A stretch of DNA of 64,000 nucleotides from assembly GCA_023151255.1 (NCBI GenBank), contig JAKLJG010000003.1, positions 248,001 through 312,000 of the forward strand, written 5' to 3'. Below the pieces are notes generated by a model. The model saw only the letters and a program-made list of their open reading frames with translations. It was not told the origin of the DNA and did no database searches. The position numbers were made by a program, and so were the translations under genes. Within the stretch, counting starts at the first letter, position 1; each line of letters starts with the position of its first letter. The stretch is from Cyclobacteriaceae bacterium (lineage in GTDB: Bacteria > Bacteroidota > Bacteroidia > Cytophagales > Cyclobacteriaceae). Below, piece after piece: positions 9,362-18,619 of the stretch.

Positions 9362-10918
9362 TTATATTCTTTTTAAGATGGTGTTAATGGAACATGCCCC
9401 GGTGAGTTTTGCTTTCAGCGAAGTTAGCGGAATCCGTTCCTGTTGCAGGGTATCCCGGTCGCGAATGGTAACGGTGTCGTCCTGCAAAGTCTGGTGGTCA
9501 ACGGTAATACAATAGGGTGTGCCGATGGCATCCTGCCTGCGGTACCTGCGGCCAATGGTGTCTTTGTCTTCATAGTAGCAACGCAGGTCAAATTTTAAGT
9601 TGTTCATAATAGCCTGTGCTTTTTCAGGCAGGCCGTCTTTTTTAACCAAAGGCAATACGGCTACTTTATTTGGAGCAAGTGCCGGAGGTATGCGCAGGAC
9701 TACGCGTTCTCCGCCTTCTTCGCCATCGCGTGTCACTTTTTCTTCTTTGTAAGCGGTTGACAGCACTGCCAGGAACATCCGGTCTAACCCTATGGAGGTT
9801 TCAACTACATAGGGAATAAAACTTTGATTGGCTTCAGGATCGAAATACTGTAATTTTTTGCCGGAATACTTTTCATGATTTTTTAAATCGAAATCGGTAC
9901 GTGAGTGGATGCCCTCCAGTTCTTTAAAGCCCATCGGGAAGTTAAACTGAATGTCGCAGGCGGCATTCGCGTAGTGGGCCAGGTTCAGGTGGTCGTGAAA
10001 GCGGTAGTTCTCATCACCGAGTCCGAGTGCCTTATGCCACCGCATCCGTTTTTCTTTCCAGAATTCATACCACTGCATCTCATCACCGGGCTTCACAAAA
10101 AACTGCATCTCCATTTGTTCAAACTCGCGCATGCGGAAGATGAATTGCCGGGCAATGATTTCGTTGCGGAAGGCTTTACCGATTTGTGCAATGCCGAACG
10201 GGATTTTCATGCGGCCGGTTTTTTGCACATTTAAAAAGTTTACAAAAATGCCCTGGGCGGTTTCGGGGCGCAGGTAAATTTTATTGGCCTCTTCGGCCAG
10301 CGATCCCATTTCGGTCGAGAACATCAGGTTGAACTGGCGCACGTCCGTCCAGTTGCGCGAACCCGAAACCGGGTCGGCAATTTCAAGGTCAAGAATAAGT
10401 TGTTTCAGTTCGGCCAGATCGGATTTTTCCATGGCCATCTTGAGCCGCTCGTTGTAAGCATCGGCTTTCTTCCGGTATTCTGATACCCTTGGGTTGGTGC
10501 TAACAAACAGCTGCCGGTCAAACGATTCTCCGAAGCGTTTCGCAGCTTTTTCAACTTCCTTTTCAATCTTCTCCTCCAGTTTGGCAATGCCATCCTCAAT
10601 CAGTGTATCGGCCCGGTAGCGCTTTTTAGAATCCTTGTTGTCAATAAGTGGATCGTTAAAAGCATCTACATGCCCCGAGGCTTTCCAGGTAGTGGGGTGC
10701 ATAAAAATGGCGGCATCAATGCCCACAATATTTTCATGCAGCATGGTCATGAACTTCCACCAGTACTCCTTGATGTTGTTTTTCAGTTCGGCTCCGTTCT
10801 GGCCGTAGTCATACACTGCACTCAGACCGTCATAAATTTCACTGGATGGAAAAATAAACCCATACTCTTTGGCGTGGGCGATTACATTTTTTAAAAGATT
10901 GTCCTCTTGGCTTGCCAT
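9362..10918 (-). CDS. glyS: Glycyl-tRNA synthetase
   Basis: 'EYGFIFPSSEIYDGLSAVYDYGQNGAELKNNIKEYWW', 'RPETAQGIFVNF', C-terminal anticodon domain. Confidence 0.96.
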   Translation of the reverse strand: MASQEDNLLKNVIAHAKEYGFIFPSSEIYDGLSAVYDYGQNGAELKNNIKEYWWKFMTMLHENIVGIDAAIFMHPTTWKASGHVDAFNDPLIDNKDSKKRYRADTLIEDGIAKLEEKIEKEVEKAAKRFGESFDRQLFVSTNPRVSEYRKKADAYNERLKMAMEKSDLAELKQLILDLEIADPVSGSRNWTDVRQFNLMFSTEMGSLAEEANKIYLRPETAQGIFVNFLNVQKTGRMKIPFGIAQIGKAFRNEIIARQFIFRMREFEQMEMQFFVKPGDEMQWYEFWKEKRMRWHKALGLGDENYRFHDHLNLAHYANAACDIQFNFPMGFKELEGIHSRTDFDLKNHEKYSGKKLQYFDPEANQSFIPYVVETSIGLDRMFLAVLSTAYKEEKVTRDGEEGGERVVLRIPPALAPNKVAVLPLVKKDGLPEKAQAIMNNLKFDLRCYYEDKDTIGRRYRRQDAIGTPYCITVDHQTLQDDTVTIRDRDTLQQERIPLTSLKAKLTGACSINTILKRI

Positions 10919-10959
10919 AAGGACGCAAATATAAGACTTGGCCGAAGAACGACAGGCAG

Positions 10960-12258
10960 TTATCGCTCCATTTGCCGGATGGGTAAAATAACCGAAAAGG
11001 TGCTGCCCTGCCGGGGCACAGATTGGAGTTGTACCGATCCGGATAATTTGCCAACCGTCTCTTTTACGATGTACAAGCCAAGGCCCGAACCCTGCGATGA
11101 CTCATTGCCCCGGTAAAACATATCGAATACCCGCTTTTGAATTTCGGGGGCAATTCCCTGCCCGTTGTCTTCAACATGAAATGAAAAGGAGGTTGCAGTT
11201 ACTTGGTGATACAGCCGGATGTACCGCTGCTCTTTGCGATGGTCGTGATACCGGATGGCGTTGCTGAGCAGGTTGGTAAACACCACCCGAAGCCTTCGGG
11301 CATCGTTTTCAATAATTAACGATTCGGGCAATTCATTGATGAAACGAATCCCTAGTGCCTCGGTGCTGTACCGCAGCGATTCCCACACCTCGTTGGCCAG
11401 GCCATGAAGGTTTACAGAATCGTAAGCGATGTTCAGCCGGTTGTTACGCGAGTAATCGGTTATATCTTTAATGAAACCGTCCAGCGATTTAATACGAGTA
11501 TGCATCATGCCCAGGTAACTGCGAACTTCTTCAGGGTTGGAGTTATTCAGGGAAAGGTTTATCAGGCCAGTCACGGAGGCCAACGGGGCGCGCAGGTCAT
11601 GTGAAGTGCTGTACACAAACCGGTCCAGTTCTTCGTTGACTTTCTGTAACATGCGGTTGCTCTCGCGCAGTTCCTTACCATATTGGTAATTAATGCTGAT
11701 CATCAGGTAAACAGCAACCAGTGTGGATGGAAAGGCAAACGAAAAATTAATGGCAATGCTCATTTGAATCTCTTCCTCTGAGTAATTGCGATAAGGCAAC
11801 AGTGTAAAGTTCGTTCCGAACGAAATAGCAAAAAGAAGAAAGCTGAAGATGCCGAAGGCAAGTGCAATATTTCGCTGATTGTAGTTGAACACAGCAAAGG
11901 CACCAATGGCCACCGGAATGAAATATACAAACGCTCCGGTTGCGTTACTTTCACTCGAAGCAAGCAAAAAAACCAACACATTAAGTGTTGGAAACAAGAA
12001 GTAGTTGGCTACGCAGTGATCGCCAATCCGGTGAAGATAAATGGTTATGCCTAACAACCCCAGGGCACCAATATGCACGGGTAGTACCGTGTACACTTCA
12101 CAATAACTGTCAATGATCATGTAAAGCGAAATAACCAACATGGCCAGCAGGGTAAATTGCCCGGAGAGCATAACCTGGCGGTACTCGCTCCACGACTCGA
12201 TGTACGTGTTTTTACCAATAATGAAATTGCGGACGGCCCGTTTGATATTCTTTACCAT
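10960..12258 (-). CDS. Sensor histidine kinase (multi-TM N-terminus, HisKA + HATPase_c)
   Basis: 'FVYSTSHDLRAPLASVTGLI' H-box; 'NLLSNAIRYHD' N-box; 'GSGLGLYIVKE' G-box. Confidence 0.93.
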   Translation of the reverse strand: MVKNIKRAVRNFIIGKNTYIESWSEYRQVMLSGQFTLLAMLVISLYMIIDSYCEVYTVLPVHIGALGLLGITIYLHRIGDHCVANYFLFPTLNVLVFLLASSESNATGAFVYFIPVAIGAFAVFNYNQRNIALAFGIFSFLLFAISFGTNFTLLPYRNYSEEEIQMSIAINFSFAFPSTLVAVYLMISINYQYGKELRESNRMLQKVNEELDRFVYSTSHDLRAPLASVTGLINLSLNNSNPEEVRSYLGMMHTRIKSLDGFIKDITDYSRNNRLNIAYDSVNLHGLANEVWESLRYSTEALGIRFINELPESLIIENDARRLRVVFTNLLSNAIRYHDHRKEQRYIRLYHQVTATSFSFHVEDNGQGIAPEIQKRVFDMFYRGNESSQGSGLGLYIVKETVGKLSGSVQLQSVPRQGSTFSVILPIRQMER

Positions 12259-12318
12259 GATGCAAAAGTATCAGGGTGTTTGATGTGGGATAAACGGTAT
12301 TTGGGCCGGATATAAGGG

Positions 12319-12374
12319 ATGCAAGGTTTTATGCAAGTTTTGCTAAAAACCGAAAATGCAGGTATGCAACCTGC
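12319..12374. promoter_or_regulatory. ATGCA-box cluster upstream of uspA
   Basis: ATGCA at 12319, 12331, 12356, 12364; tandem 12-mers ATGCAAGGTTTT/ATGCAAGTTTTG; inverted repeat GCAGGT-ATGCA-ACCTGC at 12358-12374. Confidence 0.4.
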
Positions 12375-12407
12375 TTTCGAAGGTAAAAAGCCTTATTTTG
12401 TCAGTCT

Positions 12408-13271
12408 ATGAGGTCGGTTTTTAAACGCATTGGTCTGGCGGTTGCTTTTTCCCCGCGTATCGAAGCCCTGCTGGCCGAAGCAACCCGCCTTAAGCGGCTT
12501 TGGGGCTCTGAACTGGTGCTTATTCATATTGGTGAGGAAAAGGAGAGTGACAGTCAACGAATGATTGAGTTGATGCAGCGGGTTGGCCTTAATCAGGATG
12601 AAATGCGTATTTTCTGGGAGTCAGGCAAACCCGCAAAAACGATTCTGCAAGTATGCAAACGAGAAGGCATTGATTTGCTGATTGCCGGGGCCCTAAAAAA
12701 AGAAAATGTACTTCAGTTTTATCTCGGGTCCATCGCACGTAAAATTTTACGCAAAGCCGATTGCTCGGTGCTGATGCTTATTGAGCCATCTGTTGAAGAG
12801 AAAGGATTTAAAAATATTGTGGTAAATGCTGATGATGACAGCCCGTACATGATGCAGGCACTTCGCCTGGCATTTAAAATCGGTATGCTTGAAAAAGCAG
12901 CCTGGCTGCATATTGTGCGCAAGTTAAAACTGTACGGATTTCTTTCGGCTGCCGAACAATATTCAGAAAGAGAATACGAACTAAACCGGAACAGCCTTGT
13001 ACAATCCGAAATTGATGAGGTACAGCAACTCATCAGCGGCATTCCGCATGAAGGAATTAAAGTGAATATCAAGCTGGTTTCAGGTAAATCCGGTTTTGAG
13101 TTAACGCAATTTGCACAGCGTAAACATGCCGATTTGCTGGTAATCGGGGGCTCGCCCATGCGGCTTTCTATTCTCGATAGAGTTTTTCCCAACGACCTGG
13201 AGTATATTTTTTCTGACCTGCCCTGCAACATGCTGATTGTTCATCCCGGAAAGGAGGCGACACATGAATAA
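12408..13271 (+). CDS. Tandem-domain universal stress protein
   Basis: 287 aa, two Usp-like halves; 'DLLVIGGSPMRLSILDRVFPNDLEYIFSDLPCNMLIVHPG'. Confidence 0.87.
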   Translation: MRSVFKRIGLAVAFSPRIEALLAEATRLKRLWGSELVLIHIGEEKESDSQRMIELMQRVGLNQDEMRIFWESGKPAKTILQVCKREGIDLLIAGALKKENVLQFYLGSIARKILRKADCSVLMLIEPSVEEKGFKNIVVNADDDSPYMMQALRLAFKIGMLEKAAWLHIVRKLKLYGFLSAAEQYSEREYELNRNSLVQSEIDEVQQLISGIPHEGIKVNIKLVSGKSGFELTQFAQRKHADLLVIGGSPMRLSILDRVFPNDLEYIFSDLPCNMLIVHPGKEATHE

Positions 13272-14502
13272 GCTTAATCAGATGGAAGTCATGGGCCTGT
13301 TGCTTCAGTTGGGCATTATGCTCATTGCCGGGCGGATTTTTGCCGAAGGAGCCAGAAAGTTTAAGCAACCGGCAGTAGTTGGCGAAATCCTGGCTGGTAT
13401 TATTCTGGGCCCCACCATTCTGGGCATGATTTCGCCTGAAAGTTTTCATGGGTTATTTCCATTGGGTAGTTCATCCATTGCCCTTGACGGATTTGTACAG
13501 GTGGCTGTGGTGATGCTGCTGTTCATTGCCGGGCTTGAAGTTGACCTGCACATTGTGTGGCAGCAGGGTAAACAGGCTATGTTTACCAGTTTGTTTGGCC
13601 TGCTTGTGCCGTTTTTTATAGGCTTTGCCTTTCCGTATTTATTCCCGGATTTCTTTGGTTATGCCGATGAAGGCAAACGACTGGCGTTTGCGCTGTTTAT
13701 GGGTACATCCATGGCCATAACCGCGTTGCCGGTTATTGCACGTATCCTCATGGATTTGAACATCTTCAAAACCCGTATGGGTATGCTTATTATTTCATCG
13801 GCTATGATCAATGATCTGATCGGCTGGCTTATTTTCTCGGTGGTGCTGGCCATGATCGGCAAGGGCCATCAAAACATCAGCATCTGGTACACCATAATGC
13901 TCACTGTGGGCTTTACGGCACTTATGCTCACCTTAGGTCGGGGCATTATTAACCGCACGTTGCCGTGGGTAAATAAACGACTGGCCTGGCCGGGCGGGTT
14001 GCTTTCGCTTTCGTTGGCTTTTTGTTTTATCGCTGCTGCTTTTACTGAGTACATCGGCATTCACGCTATTTTCGGGGCATTTATCCTGGGGGTTGCCCTG
14101 GGCGATTCGGAGCACATGAGTGAACGGGCCAAGGAAATTATTCACCAATTCATCAACAATATTTTTGCCCCGCTGTTTTTTGTGGCCATCGGGCTTAAGG
14201 TAAACTTCTTGCTCAACTTCGACCTTTGGTTAACGCTGGCCATTCTCATCATCGCGTTTGCAGGTAAAATCATCGGCAGTGGGTTGGGTTCCCGACTCGG
14301 TGGCTTTAAATGGAATGAATCGCTGGCGGCCGGTTTCGGCATGAATGCCCGGGGAGCCATGGAAATTATTCTTGGGTTGATTGCCCTTGAAAATGGGTTG
14401 ATCAATGAAAAGGTTTTTGTTTCGCTGGTTATTATGGCGCTGCTTACCAGTATTACCAGCGGGCCGCTGATGAAATGGAGTTTGAGCCGGAAGTGGAAGT
14501 AG
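13264..14502 (+). CDS. Cation:proton antiporter, CPA2/Kef family
   Basis: 'KQPAVVGEILAGIILGPTILG', 'HAIFGAFILGVALG'; ATG at 13264 overlaps the usp stop (ATGAATAA); listed ORF start 13237 is probably an upstream extension. Confidence 0.92.
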   Translation: MNKLNQMEVMGLLLQLGIMLIAGRIFAEGARKFKQPAVVGEILAGIILGPTILGMISPESFHGLFPLGSSSIALDGFVQVAVVMLLFIAGLEVDLHIVWQQGKQAMFTSLFGLLVPFFIGFAFPYLFPDFFGYADEGKRLAFALFMGTSMAITALPVIARILMDLNIFKTRMGMLIISSAMINDLIGWLIFSVVLAMIGKGHQNISIWYTIMLTVGFTALMLTLGRGIINRTLPWVNKRLAWPGGLLSLSLAFCFIAAAFTEYIGIHAIFGAFILGVALGDSEHMSERAKEIIHQFINNIFAPLFFVAIGLKVNFLLNFDLWLTLAILIIAFAGKIIGSGLGSRLGGFKWNESLAAGFGMNARGAMEIILGLIALENGLINEKVFVSLVIMALLTSITSGPLMKWSLSRKWK

Positions 14503-14505
14503 GTA

Positions 14506-14841
14506 TCAGGTAAAACCTCTTTTCTTCAACTGAACTTCCGTCATAGGAATAACTGCAATTAAAGCTACCGACAAAAAGATGACCGATGCGATGATAGCTG
14601 ATTTAAAATTCATTAAGGAATGGGCGGTAATCTGAACCAGACAGGTTAACCCGGAAATAATAACCAGCGCAGTGCTGCTGTAACGGTTAGCAAAATCCCA
14701 AGCCTCCTGGCTGCGCATCGACCGGGGTGTACGGTAGCCGTACCAGTGGTTTATTTTCTTGGGAGGAAACTGTTTAAATAAAAATGCCAGCACCAGCATT
14801 AACGGTCCTACCGATAAGTGCATCCATAGTATATTATTCAT
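14506..14841 (-). CDS. SdpI family membrane protein
   Basis: 'INHWYGYRTPRSMRSQEAWDFANRYS' SdpI-family motif. Confidence 0.87.
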   Translation of the reverse strand: MNNILWMHLSVGPLMLVLAFLFKQFPPKKINHWYGYRTPRSMRSQEAWDFANRYSSTALVIISGLTCLVQITAHSLMNFKSAIIASVIFLSVALIAVIPMTEVQLKKRGFT

Positions 14842-14846
14842 GGTTA

Positions 14847-15659
14847 CTAAAGTGCTTTAGCCTTTTCCCAATATATATCCATCTCAGCCAACGTCATTTC
14901 ACCCAGTTTCTTTCCGTCTTTAGCCGATTCCCTTTCAAGATACTGAAATCGCTCAATGAATTTTTTGTTGGTCCGCTCCAACGCTTCTTCCGGATCGATA
15001 TTGATAAAGCGGGCATAGTTCACCAACGAAAAAAGTAAATCGCCAAACTCAGCCGTTGCTTTTTGTTTATTGATTTTTTCAGATTCTGCTGCGTTAAATT
15101 CCTTTTTGAATTCGCGCAACTCTTCTTCCACCTTTTCCCAAACCTGTTCCTTTTTTTCCCAGTCGAACCCAACGCCACGGGCTTTATCCTGTATGCGAAT
15201 GGCTTTTACCATAGCCGGTAACGATTTTGGCACGCCCTCTAATACCGACTTGTTGCCTCCTTTAAGTTTCAACTTCTCCCAATTGGCCTTTACGGTTTCT
15301 TCATCGGTAGCCACTACATCGCCATACACATGCGGGTGGCGTTCAATCAGTTTATCGCAGATGGCATTCAACACATCGGCTATATCAAAAGCGCCTTGTT
15401 CGGAAGCTATCCGCGCATAGAATATGTTGTGCAGCATTAAATCGCCCAATTCCTTTTTTATTTCCTCCAGGTTGCCGTCCAGAATAAAATCGGAAAGTTC
15501 ATAGGTTTCTTCAATGGTTAAATGGCGCAGGCTTTCCATCGTCTGTTTTTTGTCCCACGGACAGTTTTCGCGCAATTCATCCATTATGGTAAGCAACCTG
15601 TCAAACGCGTTCAGTTTGGCTTGGCGGTTTAAATCGGGTTTTACAGGTGGTTTTTTCAT
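14847..15659 (-). CDS. mazG: Nucleoside triphosphate pyrophosphohydrolase
   Basis: 'ENCPWDKKQTMESLRHLTIEETYELSD', 'KKELGDLMLH', 'EFGDLLFSLVNYAR'. Confidence 0.96.
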   Translation of the reverse strand: MKKPPVKPDLNRQAKLNAFDRLLTIMDELRENCPWDKKQTMESLRHLTIEETYELSDFILDGNLEEIKKELGDLMLHNIFYARIASEQGAFDIADVLNAICDKLIERHPHVYGDVVATDEETVKANWEKLKLKGGNKSVLEGVPKSLPAMVKAIRIQDKARGVGFDWEKKEQVWEKVEEELREFKKEFNAAESEKINKQKATAEFGDLLFSLVNYARFINIDPEEALERTNKKFIERFQYLERESAKDGKKLGEMTLAEMDIYWEKAKAL

Positions 15660-15663
15660 GAAT

Positions 15664-15698
15664 TTTGAACGTAATGGGCGTCAACCCTGTTATCTTTG
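15664..15698 (+). promoter_or_regulatory. Putative Bacteroidota promoter (TTTG-N23-TATCTTTG)
   Basis: TTTG 15664-15667 and TATCTTTG 15691-15698, exact match to TAnnTTTG, 40 nt upstream of the 15739 CDS. Confidence 0.5.
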
Positions 15699-15738
15699 CG
15701 CAAGGTAAAAAATCGCCCACGTATAGAAATATTTTCGC

Positions 15739-15975
15739 ATGACAGTTCTTTTCTTTTCTATTGGTATCCTCGCCCTTTTTTTTGTGCTGATGTCTGTACG
15801 GCTTTTTCTTGTAAAGGATGGCGAATTTAAAGGAACGTGTGCATCGCAAAGCCCTTGGCTGAACAAAGAAGGCGCCACCTGCGGGTATTGCGGCAAAACA
15901 CTAACCGCTACGGATACCGCCTGCGGGAATCCGGAAAGTAAAACCGAGCCGCTGCCGCAGGTGAACAAGAAGTAG
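15739..15975 (+). CDS. Small membrane protein with Cys-containing C-terminal segment
   Basis: 78 aa; one TM; 'GTCASQSPWLNKEGATCGYCGK'. Confidence 0.75.
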   Translation: MTVLFFSIGILALFFVLMSVRLFLVKDGEFKGTCASQSPWLNKEGATCGYCGKTLTATDTACGNPESKTEPLPQVNKK

Positions 15976-16018
15976 ATTCAGGTTTTTTCTATTTTTGAAT
16001 CAATCAATTCTTTGTTTT

Positions 16019-17425
16019 GTGTCATTAATCAAATCGATTTCGGGCATTCGCGGTACCATTGGCGGTCAGCCCGGTGAAAATTTAACTCCCGTTGATGTTG
16101 TAAAATTTGCGGCTGCGTTTGGTGCGTGGATTATTTCGCGCAAAGGCCGCAAGGTGGTAATTGGCCGTGATGCACGCCTTTCAGGCGAAATGGTTAGTTC
16201 CCTCGTGTGTTCAACGTTGCAGGGTCTTGGCCTTGATGTGGTTGATCTGGGGTTATCCACCACGCCAACAGTAGAGATTGCTGTGCCGCTGGAAAAAGCC
16301 GGTGGGGGCATTATCCTCACAGCCAGTCATAACCCTATACAATGGAATGCACTGAAGTTACTGAATGAAAGGGGTGAGTTTATTTCGGCTGAGGACGGTG
16401 CCCAGGTGTTGAAATTAGCCGAAGATGAAAATTTTTCGTTTGCCGGGGTTACTAAACTGGGTAGCTATATCCGCAACGACAAGTACCTTATCAAGCATAT
16501 TGAGCTGATTCGTAAAAGCAAGTGGGTGGATGCAAAGGCCATTAAAAAGGCCAGGTTTAAAATTGTGGTAGATGCCGTGAACTCAACCGGTGGAATTGCC
16601 GTGCCGCTGTTGCTGAAAAAACTTGGCGTAAAAAAAGTAGTGCAACTGTACTGTAAGCCAAATGGAAAATTTCCGCATAATCCCGAGCCGTTGCCGGAAA
16701 ACATCACTGAGATCTGCCGCGTGGTAAAGAAGCAAAAATGCGATCTGGGCATTGTGGTTGACCCGGATGTTGACCGGCTGGCGCTGGTGCAGGAGGACGG
16801 AAAGCCTTTTGGTGAAGAATATACATTGGTGGCAGTGGCTGATTACATGCTGCGCAAGAAAAAAACCAACACGGTTTCAAACCTGTCCTCCACACGTGCC
16901 CTTCGTGATATTACTGAAAAGGCAGGGGGCCACTATACTGCTGCAGCTGTAGGTGAGGTGAATGTGGTGCAGGCCATGAAGCAGACAAAAGCATTGATTG
17001 GTGGCGAGGGCAATGGCGGTGTTATCTTTCCCGAGTTGCACTATGGCCGCGATGCGTTGATGGGCATTGCCCTGTTTTTAACGCACCTGGCGAAGTCGAA
17101 GATGAAGGCCTCGGAGTTACGAAAAACCTATCCTGACTATTTCATATCAAAAAATAAAATTGAACTCACTCCGGGCATTGATGTGGATGCCATCCTCGAA
17201 ACGATAAGGAATAAATACAAGAACGAAAAAATCAATACAGCTGATGGCGTGAAGATTGATTTTGAAAGCACGAGGGAGTGGGTCCACCTGCGCAAATCCA
17301 ATACTGAACCGATTATCCGGATTTATGCTGAAGCACAAACGTCATTTAAAGCAGATGTGCTTGCCCAACGAATAATTACCGACATCAAAGCGCTGATTTC
17401 ATCAGGAGTGGATATTTCAAGGTAG
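16019..17425 (+). CDS. glmM: Phosphoglucosamine mutase / phosphohexomutase
   Basis: 'SISGIRGTIGG', 'GIILTASHNPIQWNALK', 'DPDVDRLALV', 'RKSNTEPIIRIYAEA'; GTG start 16019 (TTG 15995 alternative). Confidence 0.88.
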   Translation: MSLIKSISGIRGTIGGQPGENLTPVDVVKFAAAFGAWIISRKGRKVVIGRDARLSGEMVSSLVCSTLQGLGLDVVDLGLSTTPTVEIAVPLEKAGGGIILTASHNPIQWNALKLLNERGEFISAEDGAQVLKLAEDENFSFAGVTKLGSYIRNDKYLIKHIELIRKSKWVDAKAIKKARFKIVVDAVNSTGGIAVPLLLKKLGVKKVVQLYCKPNGKFPHNPEPLPENITEICRVVKKQKCDLGIVVDPDVDRLALVQEDGKPFGEEYTLVAVADYMLRKKKTNTVSNLSSTRALRDITEKAGGHYTAAAVGEVNVVQAMKQTKALIGGEGNGGVIFPELHYGRDALMGIALFLTHLAKSKMKASELRKTYPDYFISKNKIELTPGIDVDAILETIRNKYKNEKINTADGVKIDFESTREWVHLRKSNTEPIIRIYAEAQTSFKADVLAQRIITDIKALISSGVDISR

Positions 17426-17477
17426 CTGATCTTAAATTGGAATAAGTATTATTTTTGCTTTGAATAAAGTTTAAACC

Positions 17478-18617
17478 GTGCGCATTTACCTTGATAATGC
17501 AGCCACCACCCCGCTCGACCCGGAAGTGTTTGAAGCCATGAAGCCATTTATGCTGGAGGATTACGGCAACCCGTCCTCAACGCATGCCCACGGTCGTAAG
17601 GTGCGGGCAGCTATTGAAACCGCACGTAAAAAAGTAGCCGAGTTGCTGAACTGCACCCCGGGCGAAATCATATTCACCTCGGGCGGTACCGAAGCCGACA
17701 ACGCCATTTTGGTATGTGCAGCCGAGACCTTTAACATCAAAAACCTCATCTCATCACCCATCGAGCACCATGCCGTTACGCATACATGCGAAAACATTGC
17801 CGCCAAAGGCAAGGTACAGTTGCACATGGTAAAGGTGGATAGCAAAGGCCATGTTGATCTGAACGATTTGGAAGCCCTGCTGAAAAAATACCCTAACGCA
17901 ATGGTGTCGCTCATGCATGCCAATAATGAGATCGGCAACCTGCTCGATATTAAAGTTGTGGGCGACTTGTGCGAGCAGCACGGAGCTTTTTTCCATTCCG
18001 ATACGGTGCAGACGGTTGGCCATTACCGGCACGATATGAAACACCTAAAGGTTTGCGGCATGACGGCCGGGGCGCATAAATTTCATGGGCCCAAGGGCGT
18101 GGGTTTCATGTACATCCGCAAAGACAAAAAGATTCATTCGTTCATTCATGGCGGGGCGCAGGAACGCAACATGCGGGGCGGAACTGAAAATGTTTATGGT
18201 ATTATCGGCCTTGCCAAAGCGCTGGAGATTGCCTATCGCGATATGGATGACCACATGCGCCATATTACTTCGTTAAAATCGCGGATGATTGAAAAACTGA
18301 AGGAGTACATTCCGGGTGTGTTGTTTAATGGCGACTCGGCTAATCTGGAGCGCAGCCTGTACACGGTTTTAAATGTTAGCCTGCCCGAAACAGACGACAG
18401 CAACCTGCTATTATTCAATCTTGATTTGCACGGGGTTTCGGCTTCTGGTGGCAGCGCCTGTTCCAGCGGAGCGTCAACCGGTTCGCATGTGTTGGCTACT
18501 CTTTATCCGGAATCAAAGCGGGCAGCCGTCCGGTTTAGCTTCAGCAAATACAATACTTCCGAAGAAATTGACTACGCAGTAAATACGCTGGCCGAGCTAT
18601 ATAAGGTTGAGGCCTGA
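17478..18617 (+). CDS. Cysteine desulfurase (NifS/IscS family)
   Basis: 'YLDNAATTPLDPEV', 'HKFHGPKGVGFMYI', 'GGSACSSGASTGSHVL'; GTG start. Confidence 0.94.
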   Translation: MRIYLDNAATTPLDPEVFEAMKPFMLEDYGNPSSTHAHGRKVRAAIETARKKVAELLNCTPGEIIFTSGGTEADNAILVCAAETFNIKNLISSPIEHHAVTHTCENIAAKGKVQLHMVKVDSKGHVDLNDLEALLKKYPNAMVSLMHANNEIGNLLDIKVVGDLCEQHGAFFHSDTVQTVGHYRHDMKHLKVCGMTAGAHKFHGPKGVGFMYIRKDKKIHSFIHGGAQERNMRGGTENVYGIIGLAKALEIAYRDMDDHMRHITSLKSRMIEKLKEYIPGVLFNGDSANLERSLYTVLNVSLPETDDSNLLLFNLDLHGVSASGGSACSSGASTGSHVLATLYPESKRAAVRFSFSKYNTSEEIDYAVNTLAELYKVEA

Positions 18618-18619
18618 GA

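Noticed and set aside
12719-13231. 170-aa minus-strand ORF
   Set aside because: Antisense to the universal stress protein; Ser/Cys-rich shadow ORF.
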